Shown: positions 15,985 to 25,583 of the stretch, in pieces | How positions within the stretch are numbered: the first letter of the stretch is position 1 | How the letters are laid out: the number at the start of each line of letters is the position of its first letter | Assembly: GCA_963701375.1 (NCBI GenBank) | Contig: CAVOZT010000004.1 | Span: forward strand, 1,364,001 to 1,428,000 | From: CAVXTF01 sp963701375 | GTDB lineage: Bacteria; Actinomycetota; Acidimicrobiia; Acidimicrobiales; CAVXTF01 | DNA length: 64,000 nucleotides | Direction: 5' to 3' | Notes under the pieces: generated by a model | Databases searched by the model: none | What the model saw: the letters and a program-made list of their open reading frames with translations, nothing else | What the model was told of the DNA's origin: nothing | Translations under genes and position numbers: made by a program

Positions 15985-17199
15985 TCACGTTTCGAACACC
16001 TCGTCGAGGTGGCGCACCATCCGCACTCCCGAACGGTACGGCATCGGGGCTTCCGGGAGGCGGTCGCCTCGCAACTTTTTCGTATAAGCGACGACGATGT
16101 CAGCTCCGGCGGCAGCGCTCAAAGCAACGCTGGAGGAGAAACCAAGACTGACGTCTGTGATCACCGCATTGTCGTCATCCCCGACGAATCCTGCGACGGT
16201 CGCGGGGCCTTCGAGATCGATGGACCGGCACACCGCCTCGAGCAGCGAGGACACGGCGTCGTCCGAGAATGTCTCGGCGGCCATCGTCTCTTCGCCACAG
16301 GTTGTTAGCTTCCAGCGCGGGACCGCAGCAACGAGATTGCCCGGGTCTCCGGCCAGCAGGTCGGCTTCGAATTGGCGGCCCGAGGGTTGACCTGCGACCA
16401 ACAGCTCGCTCAAACGAGTTGGAGAGAATCTCACCAAGGTGTCCGACAGAGACTTCCTGTCTGCGCAGGTTGCTATCAGTTCCGGGCTCGGGAGCCAGGT
16501 CGCGACGCCGGCCTCTGCGAGCACGTCCGCAGCGCTCTGAAGTGCCGTCAGCTCGGCGCCGTCGCCGGGAACGAGCGTTCGGGCTCCCGTCTTCTCGGCG
16601 ACCTTTGCAAGAGTGATTCCGAAGTCCGGAGCCGACGCCAAGGGGATCACCGCGCCCAATTGCGCAAGTCGAAGTCCGGGTGCGAGCTGATCGTGATCGA
16701 GAGCGACAACTTCGTATCCCGCCGCGACGAGAGCGCGGACCACGGCGACACCGCTCGGTGTCGACGTGCCGGTCACCATGACGGGCAGCGACCTGGATTC
16801 CGAGGACGTGTTCACCTGCGTAGTGTCCGCCGGAACACCGTCACCCGCGGTCGCAACAGCGATCGCGCCGGCCATAGTGCGCGCGCGAGTCGGAGCCGGA
16901 GCCCCGAGAGGAGGAGCGCCCCCCGATGCTGCGAGGCGCGACTCGGCGTGCTGTCGCGCCCTGAGAGCCAGCGCCTCTTCGTCGACCACAGATCGACTGG
17001 CCGGGTTGTAGATCTCGATCCCTCGAGAGGTGCGATGTTTGGCGTTGAGTTGGACGACGTTGTCACCGTTGGCGAGAGCCGCAGACCACGCGGGGGAATC
17101 GGGTCGGCGGCTTCGATGCCGGTTGACGAGAAACCAGATGCAGCCGAGAAGGATGCAGGCCGCACCTGTCGCGACGAGAGCAGCTCCGGCGGCAGTCAT
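15985..17199 (-). CDS. Membrane-anchored degenerate ATP-grasp-like protein
   Basis: A transmembrane helix (residues about 4-26) is followed by a variable linker to about residue 130. Next comes a pre-ATP-grasp Rossmann domain (VMVTGTSTPSGVAVVRALVAAG, ALDHDQLAPGLRLAQLGAV, WLPSPELIATCADRKSL). Where carbamoyl-phosphate-synthase-like ATP-grasp enzymes have about 70 residues of nucleotide-binding lobe, this protein has only about 30. It resumes at GRQFEADLLAGD and AAVPRWKLTT. The metal-binding EVNPR-type motif is ITDVSLGF. It is probably an inactive scaffold or ligand-sensing homologue. It is a paralogue of the next upstream gene, with the same C-terminal motif RSGVRM-x2-LD-x-VFE. Confidence 0.65.
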   Translation of the reverse strand: MTAAGAALVATGAACILLGCIWFLVNRHRSRRPDSPAWSAALANGDNVVQLNAKHRTSRGIEIYNPASRSVVDEEALALRARQHAESRLAASGGAPPLGAPAPTRARTMAGAIAVATAGDGVPADTTQVNTSSESRSLPVMVTGTSTPSGVAVVRALVAAGYEVVALDHDQLAPGLRLAQLGAVIPLASAPDFGITLAKVAEKTGARTLVPGDGAELTALQSAADVLAEAGVATWLPSPELIATCADRKSLSDTLVRFSPTRLSELLVAGQPSGRQFEADLLAGDPGNLVAAVPRWKLTTCGEETMAAETFSDDAVSSLLEAVCRSIDLEGPATVAGFVGDDDNAVITDVSLGFSSSVALSAAAGADIVVAYTKKLRGDRLPEAPMPYRSGVRMVRHLDEVFET

Positions 17200-17399
17200 C
17201 GCTTCGGCGCTCTCGTAGCCCGAATCTGGTGAATGTCGTGGTGGCGGAGGGGGCGGAGATCTGCACGCGTCAGGATGTGCTCAGCCACCTCGAGCCCCCC
17301 TCGAAGGATTTGTAGCCCACTTCGATGCCCCCGCTGGCCCATCACGGACCCTGATCGAAAGGTGGTCCCGGCAGATTGTGCTCCGGTGCGACGGTTCTA

Positions 17400-18503
17400 T
17401 CAGCCTTCGAAGACCTGGTCCAGATATTGGAGCATTCGCACACCAGAACGGTGTGTGAGCAGGGGTGGCGGCAACTGGTGACCGAGCGCCCCGGCCAGGG
17501 CGAGCGCGACGACGTCGACTCCCGCGGCGCGCGCGAGCGGCGACAGCTCAGAAAAACCGGGTCGAATCCTGGTCAGCCTGATCCTGTAGTTGGCTTCGTA
17601 TCCCTCTACAACGGCCGGTCCCTCGATCAGCATCGCAGCGCATACGGCGCGAAGCAGCTCGAGCACGCGGATGTCAAAGAAAGTCTCTGCCACGGTCGTC
17701 GTCTCACCGATCGACGCGACGCGCCAACTGCTCACGGCCGTGATTAGGTCGTGATCGCGATCGACGATCACGTCCACTGTGAAGTCGCGGCGATTCAGAG
17801 GGACATCCGATTCGGGCCCGAGCCCGGTCTTCTCCTCGGGAAGCCCGCTCGAGGTGAGCACGTTGTCGAGCGACGTGAGGTCCCTGCACAGCTCGAACAC
17901 GCTGGGACTCGGGGCCCACGAAGAAGCCCCTATTTGTGCGAGCAATTCCTTGGCGTCCACCAGGCGCGACATGTCCTCGGCCAGCGGGGCGAGCACTGCT
18001 CGGGCATCGCTTTGCCGTGCGACGGATGCGAGGGCCCTCTCGAAGAGGGGATCGTCTGTGGCGGGTATGACTGCACCGAGCGATGCCAGGCGCAGCCCGG
18101 CGGCGTACGGGTCGTGGTCGACCGCGACGACGCGGTGTCCCGACTTGGAGAGCCCCTGCACCAGGGCCACCCCTTCAGGGCTCCCCGCTCCGACGACGAT
18201 CACCGTCGTGGGCATCAATGTCGAGGCGGCCTCGCCCTTCGCGCTCGCGGCCTCCGTCTCGGAGTCCACCTCCTCCGAGTCGGCGACGATCTGCGCAAGG
18301 GGCACACTTTCTATGTCAGCGGCCGCGTCGGCCGTGTCGGCCGCGTCAGCCGTGTCGGCGGCCTCCGTGACGTCCGGCGCATCTGCGTCGTCAGCCACGT
18401 CAGCGACACTGACAACCTCCGCCACAACCTCAACATCGGCTTTCAGATCGCCCGCGTCCACGGACTTGTCGTGCCGGTGTCGGCGCAGGCGGATCGGGGT
18501 CAA
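17400..18503 (-). CDS. Degenerate ATP-grasp-like protein (paralogue)
   Basis: A paralogue of the adjacent downstream protein without the transmembrane helix. A low-complexity Ala/Asp/Val-rich acidic region (ADTADAADTADAA) precedes the Rossmann domain (VIVVGAGSPEGVALVQGL, AVDHDPYAAGLRLASLGAVIP, WAPSPSVFELCRDLTSL). The central ATP-binding lobe is again missing and the catalytic metal motif is replaced (LTRIRPGF). The end, HRSGVRMLQYLDQVFEG, matches its paralogue. TTG with AGGAG seven bases upstream is the preferred start; an in-frame GTG at 18542 is possible. Separation from the paralogue is 200 bases. The function is unknown. Confidence 0.65.
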   Translation of the reverse strand: MTPIRLRRHRHDKSVDAGDLKADVEVVAEVVSVADVADDADAPDVTEAADTADAADTADAAADIESVPLAQIVADSEEVDSETEAASAKGEAASTLMPTTVIVVGAGSPEGVALVQGLSKSGHRVVAVDHDPYAAGLRLASLGAVIPATDDPLFERALASVARQSDARAVLAPLAEDMSRLVDAKELLAQIGASSWAPSPSVFELCRDLTSLDNVLTSSGLPEEKTGLGPESDVPLNRRDFTVDVIVDRDHDLITAVSSWRVASIGETTTVAETFFDIRVLELLRAVCAAMLIEGPAVVEGYEANYRIRLTRIRPGFSELSPLARAAGVDVVALALAGALGHQLPPPLLTHRSGVRMLQYLDQVFEG

Positions 18504-18625
18504 GATCTCGCTCCTAACGTCCCACTCGTTGCAGAGAAACACCCTTTCATGTTCGAACCGTATCCAGCCACCGCGTCGCGCAGTTTCGTCAAGCGTCCGA
18601 CGTCATGACGTCAGGGGTCAGGACG

Positions 18626-19366
18626 TCACGAAGCGACGCGCAGCCGGCCGTCGCGCATCTCGAGCACCCGGTCGGCGACGTGGAGAACCTCTGCGCTGTG
18701 GCTTGCAACCAGGCACGCCTTCCCGGATGTCACCACGGACCTGATCGCGTCCATCACCTTTGCCATGGAGACCGCGTCCTGATGTGCCGTCGGCTCGTCG
18801 GCGAGGAGAAGGTCGGGCCCGAGCACGAGCGCTCGGGCAACCGACGCCCGCTGCTGCTCACCCAACGAGACCTCGTCGGGGAACCGGCCGGACAACTCCG
18901 ACAGCCCCAACGACGCGAGCACCTCGTCAACTATGAGTTTCGTCGTGTGCCTGGACTCACCTTTCAGTCCTTTCAGTCCTTTCAGTCGGAACGGGAGACC
19001 GACGTTCTCCGAGATGGTCAGGTCTTCGAGAAGCCCTGGAGTCTGCGGAACTAGCGCGATACCGGACCAATCGACGTCGGCGACGGGTGCCTCGCCGGCG
19101 CCGCGCCACTGCACCGTCCCGGTGTTCGGCTTCTCCCATCCGCACAACACGTTCAGCAGCGTCGTCTTGCCCGAGCCGGAACGCCCGACGAGCGCGACGA
19201 GCTCCCCCCTGACGAGCTCGAGGTCGACCCCGTTCAGCGCGACGACGTCTTCCGATCCGCGGCTGAAGGTGCGCGTGACGCCAGACGCACTGAGGACTAC
19301 CTGGTGAGCCGTCGCCGCCGCGGGTGACGGATCGGCCGGCCTGTCCCAGATCAGGTCATCGGACAC
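18626..19366 (-). CDS. ABC transporter ATP-binding protein (LolD/MacB-like) with unusual signature
   Basis: The ATPase partner of an FtsX permease. Walker A is VGRSGSGKTTLL, Walker B is LLLADEPTAHQD and the switch His is in VASHS. The signature reads VSLGEQQR instead of LSGGEQQR, so one key glycine is replaced by leucine. An in-frame triplication of Leu-Lys-Gly lies between Q-loop and signature. GTG start; the gene overlaps the stop of the second ATPase by 11 bases. Together with that ATPase it could form an asymmetric dimer driving the FtsX permease encoded upstream. Confidence 0.87.
   Translation of the reverse strand: MSDDLIWDRPADPSPAAATAHQVVLSASGVTRTFSRGSEDVVALNGVDLELVRGELVALVGRSGSGKTTLLNVLCGWEKPNTGTVQWRGAGEAPVADVDWSGIALVPQTPGLLEDLTISENVGLPFRLKGLKGLKGESRHTTKLIVDEVLASLGLSELSGRFPDEVSLGEQQRASVARALVLGPDLLLADEPTAHQDAVSMAKVMDAIRSVVTSGKACLVASHSAEVLHVADRVLEMRDGRLRVAS
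18961..18987. repeat. Three exact 9-bp tandem repeats inside an ABC ATPase gene
   Basis: CTTTCAGTC occurs three times in tandem, encoding Leu-Lys-Gly three times on the minus strand. Because the unit is a multiple of three, changes in copy number would keep the frame and only alter loop length. Confidence 0.9.
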
Positions 19367-20057
19367 GCGAACCTCGACGTAGCTCCACGACTTCGTCGGC
19401 GGCTTCTGCGACTGCGGGGTCGTGCGAGCTGATCACGAACGTGGTCCCTGCGGTCCGCAGGTCGGCTAGGTGGCTCAGCAGGACGCTTCCCGATGTCTGA
19501 TCGAGCTCGGCTGTCGGCTCGTCGAGCACCACGAGCGACGGGCCGCCAGTTATCGCGGATGCGACCGCCAAGCGCTGCTGCTCCCCGCCCGACAGTTGCG
19601 CGGGAAAGTGATGGAGACGATGTCCGAGGCCGAGCGAGTCGAGGATGTCGGTGATGCGGCCGCCCGCCGCCCTACGGCGACCGCGCATCCGGAGTGCGAG
19701 CTCTATGTGGTCCGCCGCATCGAGATATGGCAGCAAGTTGTGAGCGGGATCCGCGAAGACGTAACCGATATCCGACCGCATGAGTCTTCTGCGTGCACGA
19801 GGACGCAGCCCCGTGATCTCTCGACCGTTCACGCTCACCTCGCCGCCGTCGGGCTGATCTATCGCGGCGAGGATGCGTGCGAGCGACGACTTCCCGGACC
19901 CGGAGGGGCCGAAGACAGCCACGATCCTCCCGCGCTGCACGTCCAGGTCGACTCTCTCGAGAGCGCGGACGACCGACGAGCTCGTCCGGTAGAGCTTGAC
20001 CACGTCACGACACTGAGCAGCCAGCTCGATCGCGGATACGGCGGATACGTCAGTCAT
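19356..20057 (-). CDS. ABC transporter ATP-binding protein (LolD/MacB-like)
   Basis: The second ATPase of the FtsX exporter. Walker A is FGPSGSGKSSLA, the signature is LSGGEQQRLAVA, Walker B is LVVLDEPTAELD and the switch His is in ISSHD; all are canonical, unlike its neighbour. The ATG start was chosen because family similarity begins shortly after it. This places it 8 bases inside the end of the permease gene, a normal overlap for co-translated subunits. About 233 residues, typical length. Confidence 0.9.
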   Translation of the reverse strand: MTDVSAVSAIELAAQCRDVVKLYRTSSSVVRALERVDLDVQRGRIVAVFGPSGSGKSSLARILAAIDQPDGGEVSVNGREITGLRPRARRRLMRSDIGYVFADPAHNLLPYLDAADHIELALRMRGRRRAAGGRITDILDSLGLGHRLHHFPAQLSGGEQQRLAVASAITGGPSLVVLDEPTAELDQTSGSVLLSHLADLRTAGTTFVISSHDPAVAEAADEVVELRRGSRVR

Positions 20058-22765
20058 CGGCTCGCAACAATTCGGATGCTCGGCTGCGGTCCGCGACGTG
20101 CTGGGCCCAACCCGAGATCGAGGCCCAGACCACGAAGGCCGCAAGCGATGCGGCGGCGACGGTCGCATAAGGGACTTCGAGAAGTGGAGCGGGGCTCAGA
20201 TAGGGGAGCGGGTTCAGATGCGGCTGCGCCAACTCGACGGCAACCCACCCGACGGCGCCGCCGAGAACGAAGCCCGGGCCGATCATTACAGCGAGCTCCA
20301 ATGCGAGCGACAGCAGGTGCGTCACTCGCCGCAGTCCCATCCTGCGCGAAAGCACGTATGCGAGAGCGCGCGAGCGGGCACGCGTGGAGACGAAGAGAAG
20401 CAGCCCGCCGACGATCACCGCGCCGCTCAGCACACCGAGAGCCTGCAGGTAGTCGAAGGTCCACGCGATGGCGGCGAAGGTGGTCTGGTCGAGCACGTCA
20501 GAGAGGGTGACGAGGATCGCGGTCGTCTCGCCCGAGCGTTCCAGTATCGAGAGGACCTTCTGGTCCGAGTCGCGGGACCAAAGGAGATCCGCCCCCGGGA
20601 CACCGAATTTCTGGAGCAGCGACGCGCTCGGTGACGACCAGGGGGTTCATTGCATTCTCCCCGGGGAACACGGTCGCCGTGTCCACGACGGTCACCGGGA
20701 TCGGAGGCGTGAGGATGCCGTAGCTCGAGAGTTGCAGCGATCCCGTGACGGAGGCCGCGCCCACTCCCGCGACGATCACAGGAAGCGGCGACCGCGGATG
20801 ACCAGTGCCCGAGATCCGCTCGAGCAGTGTCGGGAGGGGCTCGTTCGCGAACGACGAGTCCCAGAATGCGGCTCGGGCGAATGTCTTCGGATCGATGCCG
20901 ATGACGTCCACAGTCTGCCCTCCGAGCTCGGCGTTCTGAAGGCTGAGCACCTCGGTCGTCGACGATGCGAGCGCTTGTGGCACCGGGCCAGGGGAGGCCA
21001 GCTGGACGGACGTCGTCGAGCCGACGAACACCGCGGCCTTGGCATGAAGCGTCGCGTTCTGCGAGCTGGTGAGCGCGGAGCCGTAGAGGAGCACTCCGAT
21101 CGCTGCCGTCGTGGAGGCAACCGAGACGGCCGCGATCCTTGCCGCCCCCGAGAGCCTCCTGGAGGCGAGCCAGGCGGGTTTACCGAGCCCCGCCGTAGCG
21201 CGCCTGAACCAGCGCGCAGACAGGATCATGACGGTGAACCGCGCGCCCAGCACGGCGAGGCTGAGCAGGAACAGGATCGGGAACGCCAGGAATGCGGGAC
21301 CGACGCCCGGCGCGCTCGTGCCGTTCGCCTCCAGCACCTGCTGACCCAGGGTGCTCCACGCCCAAAGCGACAGGCCCAGAGGCACGAGCTCGAACGGGAC
21401 ACGTGCGAGCCTGCTTCGGCCGAAGCGCTGCACGTCGGTACCGCTGCGCACGCGCAGGCCTGCGACGATCCACACCAGGAGGAGCGCGAACGCACCCCCG
21501 GCGAGCGAGGTCCAAAGACCGTCTAGCCGGGCAGAGACCGGAAGCGATCCGCTCGGCCCTATCGCGACGACGAGACTCGACGCGGCCGCCCATCCGAGTA
21601 CGGCTCCCAAGGCGACCGGGAAGACGTTCTCGAGGGCCGCTTTTCCTCCGAGCGCAACGGGACCGGCGCCTCGCGACGAGAGGAGAGCAACCTCGTTGCG
21701 CCGTCGGTCCACCCAGTAGCTGCCTGCAGCGGCTACTAGAAGTGCGGACACGGCGAGCCCTGCGAGCGAAACGGGGAGGATCCCGCTTCTGAGCGCATGC
21801 TCTATCGCCTCCGCGTGCGCAACGATGAACGCGAGCTGGCTCACGACCTTGGAAACTCCGATGAGCCCGCCGCCGATCGCGGGCTCGACGAAGCCGCCTT
21901 CGAACTGCGGCGCGATGCCTATGGAACTGCTCAGGTGCTCGAGAGCCGAGAGGACCTTCGTGGCCTCCGGCACGTTGATGCCGGGCGTGAGCGTCCGCTC
22001 CCACTGGTATGAGGTCACGTCGGGGACCTTCAACGCGCCGAGAACCGAGATCAACGTGCTCGACGGTGCGATCACCACCGGAGGAGGCGGGAAGTTGGAG
22101 TTGAACGTTCCGAAGATCGAGGTCTGCGTGCACCAGAACCGCGGAAGAACGGTGCCTACAAGACTGCGGTAGATCCCGGCGACGCGCACCCTTGCCGACG
22201 GCGAGCCTGCCCGCGGGATCGGCTGCTGCGCCTGAACGTCCTGGGAGAGGGAGATCTCGCTGCCGGGCTTCGCGCCCATGGTGTTCGCGAGGTCGTCGGG
22301 AAGGAAGACGCCGGGACCGCCGACCGACGAGAGCACGGTGATGTTGTCGACCGCCCCGGTCCTGCTCGCCAGCTGTACGAATTTCTGAGGTGCCGGCTTC
22401 CCGCCTGCGACACTCGCGCCGATCCCGGTTGCGCCGAGCGTGATGATGGGGGCCTGAAGATCGCCCGGTCGAGCGCCTGCAGACACCAGGGCCGCGTTCG
22501 ACTTTCGGTTCAACGCGTTGGTGGCCGCGTCGACTCCGTTCCTCGGCCCGGCGCCGGTGACGGACGCGTCGAGTCCGTCGGGGCAGCGCTGGGCGACTTG
22601 GAGCGCGAGCGCCCCCGATGCCGACGATGCCAGATAGAGCGGATAGCTCGCGGTCGCAAGCCCGAGAAGCGCCACTGTGACCGCAACGGCGATGGCTACT
22701 GCAGGTTGTCTCGCTGCCAGTAGCGGCGCGCGTGTCCATGGCGCTGCAGAGAGCAGGCGAGGCAC
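20050..22765 (-). CDS. FtsX-like ABC permease, frameshifted
   Basis: A large MacB/FtsX-type permease of about 900 residues. An N-terminal transmembrane helix (AVAIAVAVTVALLGLA) is followed by an extracytoplasmic domain, an FtsX core, a second large extracytoplasmic domain and C-terminal helices (FDYLQALGVLSGAVIVGGLLLF). The frame breaks near 20632 after NPLVVTER. One surplus base there restores ALLQKFGVPGADLLW and the whole C-terminal half. The start is GTG. With the two ATPases downstream it forms an exporter or mechanotransmission complex; the substrate is unknown. The aldo/keto reductase gene lies only 31 bases upstream. Confidence 0.85.
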
Positions 22766-22796
22766 GTCGCGAACCTACAGCCGCACTCACCTGGCC

Positions 22797-23783
22797 TTAG
22801 GGCAACGAGATTCCCGGGGCGACCGCCTGGTCCAACGCAGCCAGGTCCTCTGCGGTCGGCCGCCATGCCCCAGCTTCCACGTTCGCTCTCACCTGTTCGG
22901 GTCTCGTCGCACCTGCGATCACCGATGCGACGGACTTCTGTGCGGCGAGGCCGCCGATAGCAACCTGGAGCAGCGTCAGGCCCCGCTGTTTCGCGAACGC
23001 CTCGAGCGTCTCGACGGCGTCGAAACGTTCTTCACTGAGAGCGCCCTCCCGGCCTGCCAGGCGTGTGCCTTCGGGAGCGTGCTCGCCTCTGCGGTACTTG
23101 CCGGTGAGCAGTCCGCTCGCCAACGGGAAGTACGGCAAGATGCCGAGACCGAAATGCTCGCAAGCCGGGGAAAGTTCGGTCTCCACGGCTCTGTTGAGCA
23201 GGTTGTAGTGGTTCTGTGCGCTTATGAACCGCTCGGAGACGGCGGTCCGCGCCGTCCATTCGGCGTCGGCCACCTGCCACCCGGTGAAGTTCGAGCAGCC
23301 GATGTACCTGACCTTTCCCTCGCGGACGAGCTCGGTCAAGGCGCCGAGGGTCTCGGCGATCGGCGTCCGCACGTCGGGCGCGTGCAATTGGTAGAGGTCG
23401 ATCCAGTCGGTCCCGAGCCGTCGCAAGGAGGACTCGACTGCGCGCCGCACGTAACGGCGCGACCCTCGTGCTCCCCAGTCCGGGCCGTTCGCACCCTGCA
23501 TGTCCATCCCGAACTTTGTCGCGAGCACTACTTCGTCGCGACGGGATCCGAGCGCCCTGCCGAGGAATTCCTCCGAGAGGCCCTGGCCGTAGATGTCGGC
23601 GGTGTCGAACAGCGTGACTCCGACGTCGAGCGCGGCGTGAACGACCGCCTGGGTCTGATCGGCGTCGATGCGTCCGCCGAAGTTGTTGCACCCGAGGCCG
23701 ACTAGGGAAACGGGCAGACCCGAGGTACCGAGCCTCCGCCTTCGCTGACCGCGTGCGCCAGTGGAAATCGATGTCTGTGTCAA
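22797..23783 (-). CDS. Aldo/keto reductase
   Basis: An NAD(P)H-dependent TIM-barrel reductase of about 328 residues. The catalytic tetrad can be seen in LFDTADIYGQG (Asp, Tyr), ATKFG (Lys) and IDLYQLHAPD (His). GCSNFTGWQ and the C-terminal VIAGATRPEQVRANVEA are family motifs. The N-terminal LGTSGLPVSLVGLG starts the barrel. A TTG gives a normal length but lacks a clear ribosome-binding site, so the start is uncertain. It reads in the same direction as the FtsX block and may lead that operon. The divergent gene is a membrane glycosyltransferase. Confidence 0.88.
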   Translation of the reverse strand: MTQTSISTGARGQRRRRLGTSGLPVSLVGLGCNNFGGRIDADQTQAVVHAALDVGVTLFDTADIYGQGLSEEFLGRALGSRRDEVVLATKFGMDMQGANGPDWGARGSRRYVRRAVESSLRRLGTDWIDLYQLHAPDVRTPIAETLGALTELVREGKVRYIGCSNFTGWQVADAEWTARTAVSERFISAQNHYNLLNRAVETELSPACEHFGLGILPYFPLASGLLTGKYRRGEHAPEGTRLAGREGALSEERFDAVETLEAFAKQRGLTLLQVAIGGLAAQKSVASVIAGATRPEQVRANVEAGAWRPTAEDLAALDQAVAPGISLP

Positions 23784-23868
23784 GCAGCCGACGGTATCGC
23801 GCCTCTGCGCTCGGCGACGAGCGAGCGAAACCCGGAGGCTTGACCTGAGGGCCGTTAGGGTTCGCCGG

Positions 23869-25536
23869 GTGTCGCAACTGACGGCCGGTCGCCACGAGAT
23901 GGCCGGGCGCGAACCGCACGAGTCGTCGACACCGGAGCAGGCCTCAATCGGGCCGCGGATCACACTCTGGGTCTGGGTCTTCGTGGCGGCGCTGGGTGCT
24001 CTGGGCCTGTTGGTGAGGCTCTGGCTTCTGTGGCACAGGAGCATCAACTCTGACGAGGCAGTCGTTGGCCTTATGGCGCGCGACATACTGCACGGCCATT
24101 TCTCGGCGTTCTACTGGGGCCAGGACTACGGCGGCGTCGAGCCTTACGTGACGGCGGCGCTGTTCGGCGTGTTCGGTCAGTCAGACGTCACCTTGAACCT
24201 CGCGCCGGCAGTGTTGTCCGCAGTTGCTTCGGTTCTCGTCTGGCGTATCGCTCGTTACGTGCTCGCCGAACCGGTTGCGGCGCTCGTCGGGATCGCAACT
24301 TGGGTGTGGCCCGCGGCCGTCGTCGTCTACAGCACCGACGAGAGTGGTTTTCGCTACGCGACGCTCACCTTGGGGCTGACCGCGATTCTGTTTGCCACTC
24401 AGATCCGCTGCAGGAGCTCGACACCGGTCAGATGGCTCTTACTCGGCCTGTCGCTCGGTGCGTGCGTGTGGTCGAGCCCGGAGTCCGTCTACTTCGTCTT
24501 GCCGTGTGCACTGCTTGCAATTCCGGCTCTCAAGTCTCGAGCCACGGTCGGATCTCGCGCGATCGAGGTCGGATCGTTCTTGGCCGGGGCGGTCGTCGGA
24601 GCTCTTCCTCTCCTGTGGGTCGCCGCAAGAAGCGGGCTCTCGGCGGTCCTTCATCCCTCAGGTGCCACGTACCCCGGCAGCAACCCCGGGTCTCGCTTCT
24701 CGGCCTTCGTCGAGCATTCGGGCCCCATCGCGACCGGAATCCAAAGGCCGATAACCGGGACCTGGCTCGGTGGGGCCGCGCTCGGCCGGGTGGTTCTCGT
24801 TGCTGTTCTCGCAGCCATCGTGGTCGGATTCGTTCTCGCAGTGAGACGCCGTACCGAAGGCGCGAGGGTCGTGATCCCGCTCGCAACCTTCGTCGTGCTC
24901 TTCCCACTGTTCTACGTGCTCTTCGCTCCGACCGTCTTTTGGAACGACGGGCGTTACGTCGTCTACCTGCCCTACGTCGCGGTCGTTGCTGTCGGATTCG
25001 TTTCGTGGCTCATCCGCTCTGCGATCTTTCGAGTCACCGCAGTCGGAGTGATCGTGTTGGGTGCGGCAATCGTCACGGTCTACGAGCTGCCACAGGTGAT
25101 GCCCGCTTTTGGCGTGGGAGACCTGACACACCCGTTATCGGGCTCGCGTCCCTCGCTCAGCGTCCTTGCCCAAGATCTGAAACGTGACCACGTGAACATC
25201 GGCTACGCGGGATATTGGGTCGCTTACGAGCTCGACTTCGAAGGAGCAGGCTCGCTTCACTTCACCCCCTCTCCGCCCGGGGTCGTCAGAAACGATCAGT
25301 ACCTGCGGGCTGCTGATGCCTCGCCACACCCCGCATGGATCGTGTGCGCTGCGGATGAATCGGCGCAGTGCAGAAGGGTGCTGGGCCACGCATCGGTGGA
25401 TCCTGAGGGCGTGACAGTGGAAAGTCTCGAGGCGTGGCTGAGATCGCACGACGTCAAGTTCGTCGTCTTCTCGGGCGAAGGATTCGACGCCGTGTTGCCC
25501 GCCACCCGGGTCACGCCGGCCATGCTCGGCACCTGA
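23869..25536 (+). CDS. Multi-spanning glycosyltransferase-like membrane protein (GT39/ArnT type)
   Basis: About 555 residues with roughly ten transmembrane helices. The first external loop carries SINSDEAVVGLMARDILHGH and YWGQDYGG, in which the acidic residues after the first helix match the catalytic region of polyprenyl-phosphate-dependent mannosyl/arabinosyl transferases (GT39, GT83). The C-terminal soluble domain (DLKRDHVNIGYAGYW, LRSHDVKFVVFSGEGF) is variable. It probably transfers a lipid-linked sugar on the outer face of the membrane. GTG start; an ATG 30 bases downstream is the alternative. It is followed by another glycosyltransferase gene. Confidence 0.75.
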   Translation: MSQLTAGRHEMAGREPHESSTPEQASIGPRITLWVWVFVAALGALGLLVRLWLLWHRSINSDEAVVGLMARDILHGHFSAFYWGQDYGGVEPYVTAALFGVFGQSDVTLNLAPAVLSAVASVLVWRIARYVLAEPVAALVGIATWVWPAAVVVYSTDESGFRYATLTLGLTAILFATQIRCRSSTPVRWLLLGLSLGACVWSSPESVYFVLPCALLAIPALKSRATVGSRAIEVGSFLAGAVVGALPLLWVAARSGLSAVLHPSGATYPGSNPGSRFSAFVEHSGPIATGIQRPITGTWLGGAALGRVVLVAVLAAIVVGFVLAVRRRTEGARVVIPLATFVVLFPLFYVLFAPTVFWNDGRYVVYLPYVAVVAVGFVSWLIRSAIFRVTAVGVIVLGAAIVTVYELPQVMPAFGVGDLTHPLSGSRPSLSVLAQDLKRDHVNIGYAGYWVAYELDFEGAGSLHFTPSPPGVVRNDQYLRAADASPHPAWIVCAADESAQCRRVLGHASVDPEGVTVESLEAWLRSHDVKFVVFSGEGFDAVLPATRVTPAMLGT

Positions 25537-25583
25537 GCCACGCGCTCACCGCAAGATTGAGGTCGCGGACTCGTTGACCGTGT

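Noticed and set aside
20468..22790. Long frames antisense or in another frame to the FtsX permease (20468-21526 plus, 21180-22790 minus)
   Set aside because: Arg/Pro-rich composition without family motifs; typical GC-rich shadows of a real gene.
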